Assembly (NCBI GenBank): GCA_014584575.1
Contig: JACTMP010000057.1
Coordinates: 62,001 to 126,000, forward strand
Length of the DNA: 64,000 nt
DNA from: Chloroflexota bacterium
Lineage (GTDB): Bacteria; Chloroflexota; Anaerolineae; Promineifilales; Promineifilaceae
Direction of reading: 5' to 3'
The position numbers and the translations under genes are program-made. This document shows positions 61,696-64,000 of the stretch, piece by piece. Below the pieces are notes generated by a model. That model searched no databases and had not been told where the DNA came from. It saw nothing but the letters and a program-made list of their open reading frames with translations. Within the stretch, counting starts at the first letter, position 1; the number at the start of each line of letters is the position of its first letter.

Positions 61696-62933
61696 ACCCG
61701 AAACAGATGGATCGCCGCTTATTAACCATTTTCCTCATCGTATTTGTGAATATGCTGGGCGCGGCCATGGTGCTGCCGGTGCTGCCGCTGTATGCGCTGC
61801 GCCGTTTTGAGATGGAACCGCAGGTGATCACCCTGCTTGGCGCTTCCTTCTTCCTGGCGCAGGCCATCGCCAGCCCCTATTTAGGACGACTATCTGACCG
61901 GTACGGCCGTGTGCCCATCCTCATCATCTCCCAGATTGGCACGGCGATCAGTTTTGTCATGATCGCTCAGGCGCAGTCGGTCGCCATGTTATTTGCCGCC
62001 CGCATTCTGGATGGTATCACTGGCGGCAACATCATTGTGGCTCAGGCATACATCACCGATATCACCCCCCGTGAAAAACGGACCCAATCATTAGGGCTGG
62101 TTTTTGCCGCGTTTGGCCTGGGTTTTGTTTTTGGCCCGGCATTGGGGGGATTGCTTTCCGGGTTATTTGGCCCGACAGTGCCTTTTTATCTGGCGGCGCT
62201 GGCGGCCACGGCCGTGGTCTTGATGACCTACTTCACCCTGGACGAAACCCTCTCCCCCGAACAGCGCCAGCAAAACCGGCAGCGCGGCAGTGGCCAACTG
62301 TCTTTGCGGCACATCGTCGCCAACTACCCGCTGGTCATCGTCTTGCTGCTGACCTTTGTGGGACAATTTGCCCTGGGACTACTACAATCCACATTTGCCC
62401 TGTATGGCGCGGCCGTTCTCTTTGCCGGTTATACACAACAAATCACCGACCTGGGCATTGGCCTGTTGCTCACCGTAGTCGGCGTCACCCAGATTATCAC
62501 CCAGCTTATGCTACTGCCCCGCGCTATCAAGCGATGGAACGAGACGCTCATTATTGCCCTGGGGCTGGTGATTCGGGCGGTGGGGCTGCTGATTTTTGCG
62601 GTGGTCGCCTCACCCTGGCTGGGCGCTTTTGGCAGCGTTTTTTTTGCCCTGGGCATGGGGCTGCTGATGCCGCCGCTGCAATCGGCGGCGACGCGCACGG
62701 TAGAGGATGAAGTGCGCGGCGAGGTGTTGGGCGTCAACCAATCGGTGGTCAGTATTTCCACCATCATCAGCACGGCCGTTGCCGGTACAATTTTTGCTTT
62801 AAGCCCCGTCTTACCTTATGAAATTGGCGTGTTACTCTCGATTCTCACCCTTCCCCTGGTGTGGGTGCTGCACAAGGCCATACCCACCGAACCAATAACG
62901 AGCCGGGCGACGGCCGTAAGCGACCAAATGTAA
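61692..62933 (+). CDS. Major facilitator superfamily transporter
   Basis: 413 residues with 12 predicted membrane helices. The loop 2-3 motif A reads GRLSDRYGR (residues 65-73) and a helix-5 motif is LGFVFGPALGG, as in drug:H+ antiporter (DHA1) type exporters. It is coupled to the thioesterase by a 4-nt overlap. The substrate is not deducible. A long hydrophilic loop at midpoint (EQRQQNRQRGSGQ) separates the two halves. Confidence 0.9.
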   Translation: MNPKQMDRRLLTIFLIVFVNMLGAAMVLPVLPLYALRRFEMEPQVITLLGASFFLAQAIASPYLGRLSDRYGRVPILIISQIGTAISFVMIAQAQSVAMLFAARILDGITGGNIIVAQAYITDITPREKRTQSLGLVFAAFGLGFVFGPALGGLLSGLFGPTVPFYLAALAATAVVLMTYFTLDETLSPEQRQQNRQRGSGQLSLRHIVANYPLVIVLLLTFVGQFALGLLQSTFALYGAAVLFAGYTQQITDLGIGLLLTVVGVTQIITQLMLLPRAIKRWNETLIIALGLVIRAVGLLIFAVVASPWLGAFGSVFFALGMGLLMPPLQSAATRTVEDEVRGEVLGVNQSVVSISTIISTAVAGTIFALSPVLPYEIGVLLSILTLPLVWVLHKAIPTEPITSRATAVSDQM

Positions 62934-63119
62934 ACTGAACCACACTTTGTGAGTATGGCCGTTTTATAATGTCATTCTTGCCGAACTTAGTTTTCAGCAA
63001 ATTTTATTAACTTGAAGATTCCTCCCATGTGGGGTAGGCGCCAGACACAGAGTAGTAATCATTCGCCAATATCTGATTGTGTGACGCTGTGCCCGGCGTG
63101 GTTGTTGACGTGATCTGAC

Positions 63120-63671
63120 ATGACCATTTTTTTCACTCTCCTGCTGGCGCATCTGCTAGGAGATTTCCCACTACAAACGAACCGCATCTTTCGCATGAAA
63201 GTGCAAGGGCCAAAGGGGTTGGCATTGCACGCGGCCATTCACGTGTTGGTGACTGCGCTGCTCATCCGCAACCTCTGGCAGGCCTGGCCAGCTTTACTCA
63301 TGTTAGGCTTCCTGCATTACCTGACCGATTGGGCCAAACTGCGTTACGCAAATGATCCGCTCACCCCCGGATTTATTTTAGACCAGGCCATCCATGTCGT
63401 GACGCTGCTGGTCATCACCGTATTGACCCCGCAAATAATCCCCCTCTTCCCACTCTGGTTCCTCATCCCGGCGGTGGTATTGGCGCTGATTCCGGCCTTC
63501 CTGACGTTTGCTTACGTCTGGGCCAGCGACCAGTGCCGCGCCAATATGCCCCGTCCGTTCCTCTCTGCGACCACCATCCAATGGGCCTGTAACCAGCTTC
63601 TCCCTCTCTCCCAAAAGACCGGCTGGATCATCGTGGTCATGCTGGTCACGGTGGGGTTGCTGGTGGTCTAA
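63120..63671 (+). CDS. DUF3307 family membrane protein
   Basis: 183 residues, with several membrane helices. The start FTLLLAHLLGDFPLQTNRI matches the DUF3307 signature (H-L-x-x-D-F-x-x-Q). The conserved LHAAIHVL and LGFLHYLTDWAKLRY follow, with the histidines and aspartates that define the family. Function unknown. The 186-nt gap before it contains a TATAAT (62965-62970) but no other feature. Confidence 0.85.
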   Translation: MTIFFTLLLAHLLGDFPLQTNRIFRMKVQGPKGLALHAAIHVLVTALLIRNLWQAWPALLMLGFLHYLTDWAKLRYANDPLTPGFILDQAIHVVTLLVITVLTPQIIPLFPLWFLIPAVVLALIPAFLTFAYVWASDQCRANMPRPFLSATTIQWACNQLLPLSQKTGWIIVVMLVTVGLLVV

Positions 63672-63684
63672 TCTCCTGCTGGCT

Positions 63685-64000
63685 TTAGTAACCCGGCGTG
63701 GGTGAAGGCGTGCTGCCGGGCGGAGATGGTGTATTGGTAGCGCCTGGCCCCGGGTAAGGGCCGCCCGGTGCGGTGGGGGTGGGTTGCGGCGGTGGGCTGG
63801 TTGCGCCCGGCGTTGTCAGTGTGCCGGTCGGCGTGGCAGTGGCGGTAGCCAGCCGCGTGCCGGTGGGTGTTGGCGTGAGTGAACCGGTTGGCGTGGCGCT
63901 GGCGGTTCTGGCTGTGGTTGCAGTGAGGGTGGGCATGAGTGTACCGGGCACGGCCGTGCCCGTTCCCCCAGGCGCAGCCAACGTCGGGCTGGCAAAGAGC
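63685..64000 (-). CDS. C-terminal end of a Thr/Pro/Gly-rich protein (partial)
   Basis: About 104 residues, with the 5' end beyond the window edge. Apparent starts inside it are not needed. The composition is almost only Thr, Pro, Ala, Gly and Ser with repeats of TPTGT and TATATPTG, ending in STPSPTPGY. It looks like a flexible, possibly glycosylated extracellular linker or tail, like those in the NAGPA and SGNH proteins of this window. No domain is visible. It is convergent with the DUF3307 gene. Confidence 0.7.
   Translation of the reverse strand, partial: LFASPTLAAPGGTGTAVPGTLMPTLTATTARTASATPTGSLTPTPTGTRLATATATPTGTLTTPGATSPPPQPTPTAPGGPYPGPGATNTPSPPGSTPSPTPGY

Noticed and set aside
1..64000. 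tRNA, rRNA, insertion sequences or prophage genes
   Set aside because: None could be recognised. The dispersed palindromes have no associated transposase here.

Overview
The window looks like a chromosomal segment of a Chloroflexota bacterium, probably in the Anaerolineae/Ardenticatenia-like part of the phylum. That placement is an inference with moderate to low confidence. It rests on moderately high GC, many secreted proteins with Thr/Pro-rich linkers, families of short intergenic palindromes, and the gene mix. No rRNA or tRNA gene was seen. The strongest genome-wide signature is the palindromic octamer ACGGCCGT. I counted 17 copies by eye in the first 5.2 kb, where chance would give about 0.1. 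It appears in proteins as Thr-Ala-Val or (Asp/Asn/His)-Gly-Arg.

Layout. 1-175: end of an ABC ATPase. 310-5226: two tandem membrane-anchored beta-propeller paralogs. 5516-8590: a GalU-like nucleotidyltransferase, then an SGNH hydrolase and a SpoU-type RNA methyltransferase on the minus strand. 8750-13121: a PadR regulator with its own promoter and operator-like palindrome, followed by two membrane-anchored FG-GAP/VCBS propeller proteins around a polytopic membrane protein. 13170-16159: glycosyltransferase, radical SAM/SPASM protein and an inositol-monophosphatase-like phosphatase.

16447-36769: a complete type I-E CRISPR-Cas locus. It has a small HTH gene, a Cas3 with a fused N-terminal WYL regulator, cas8e-cse2-cas7e-cas5e-cas6e-cas1e-cas2e, and an array of 165 repeats and 164 spacers (about 10.1 kb) in the same direction. 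The array records a spacer duplication with an internal deletion, pairs of related but diverged spacers, a spacer carrying DnaA-box-like sequences, and spacers that carry the host octamer.

36916-49140: glycogen branching enzyme, a candidate structured RNA, a NAGPA-type phosphodiester glycosidase, a minus-strand NTase/MoxR/DUF58 cluster, a beta-helix protein, and GH20 and GH1 glycosidases. 49197-56228: a second candidate structured RNA, then a cell-surface O-acylation cluster with three SGNH paralogs, a lipoprotein, a 38-residue DltX-like microprotein, an MBOAT acyltransferase and a DltD/AlgJ-like SGNH protein. 56338-64000: LigA, a secreted protein with an LPESG sorting-like tail, SurE with a small partner, a double-hotdog thioesterase, an MFS transporter, a DUF3307 protein and the end of a Thr/Pro-rich protein.

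The two most notable systems are the WYL-Cas3 type I-E locus with its long array, and the MBOAT/SGNH/microprotein cluster. Palindromic repeats from several families fill most short intergenic gaps, and some sit in frame inside coding sequences.
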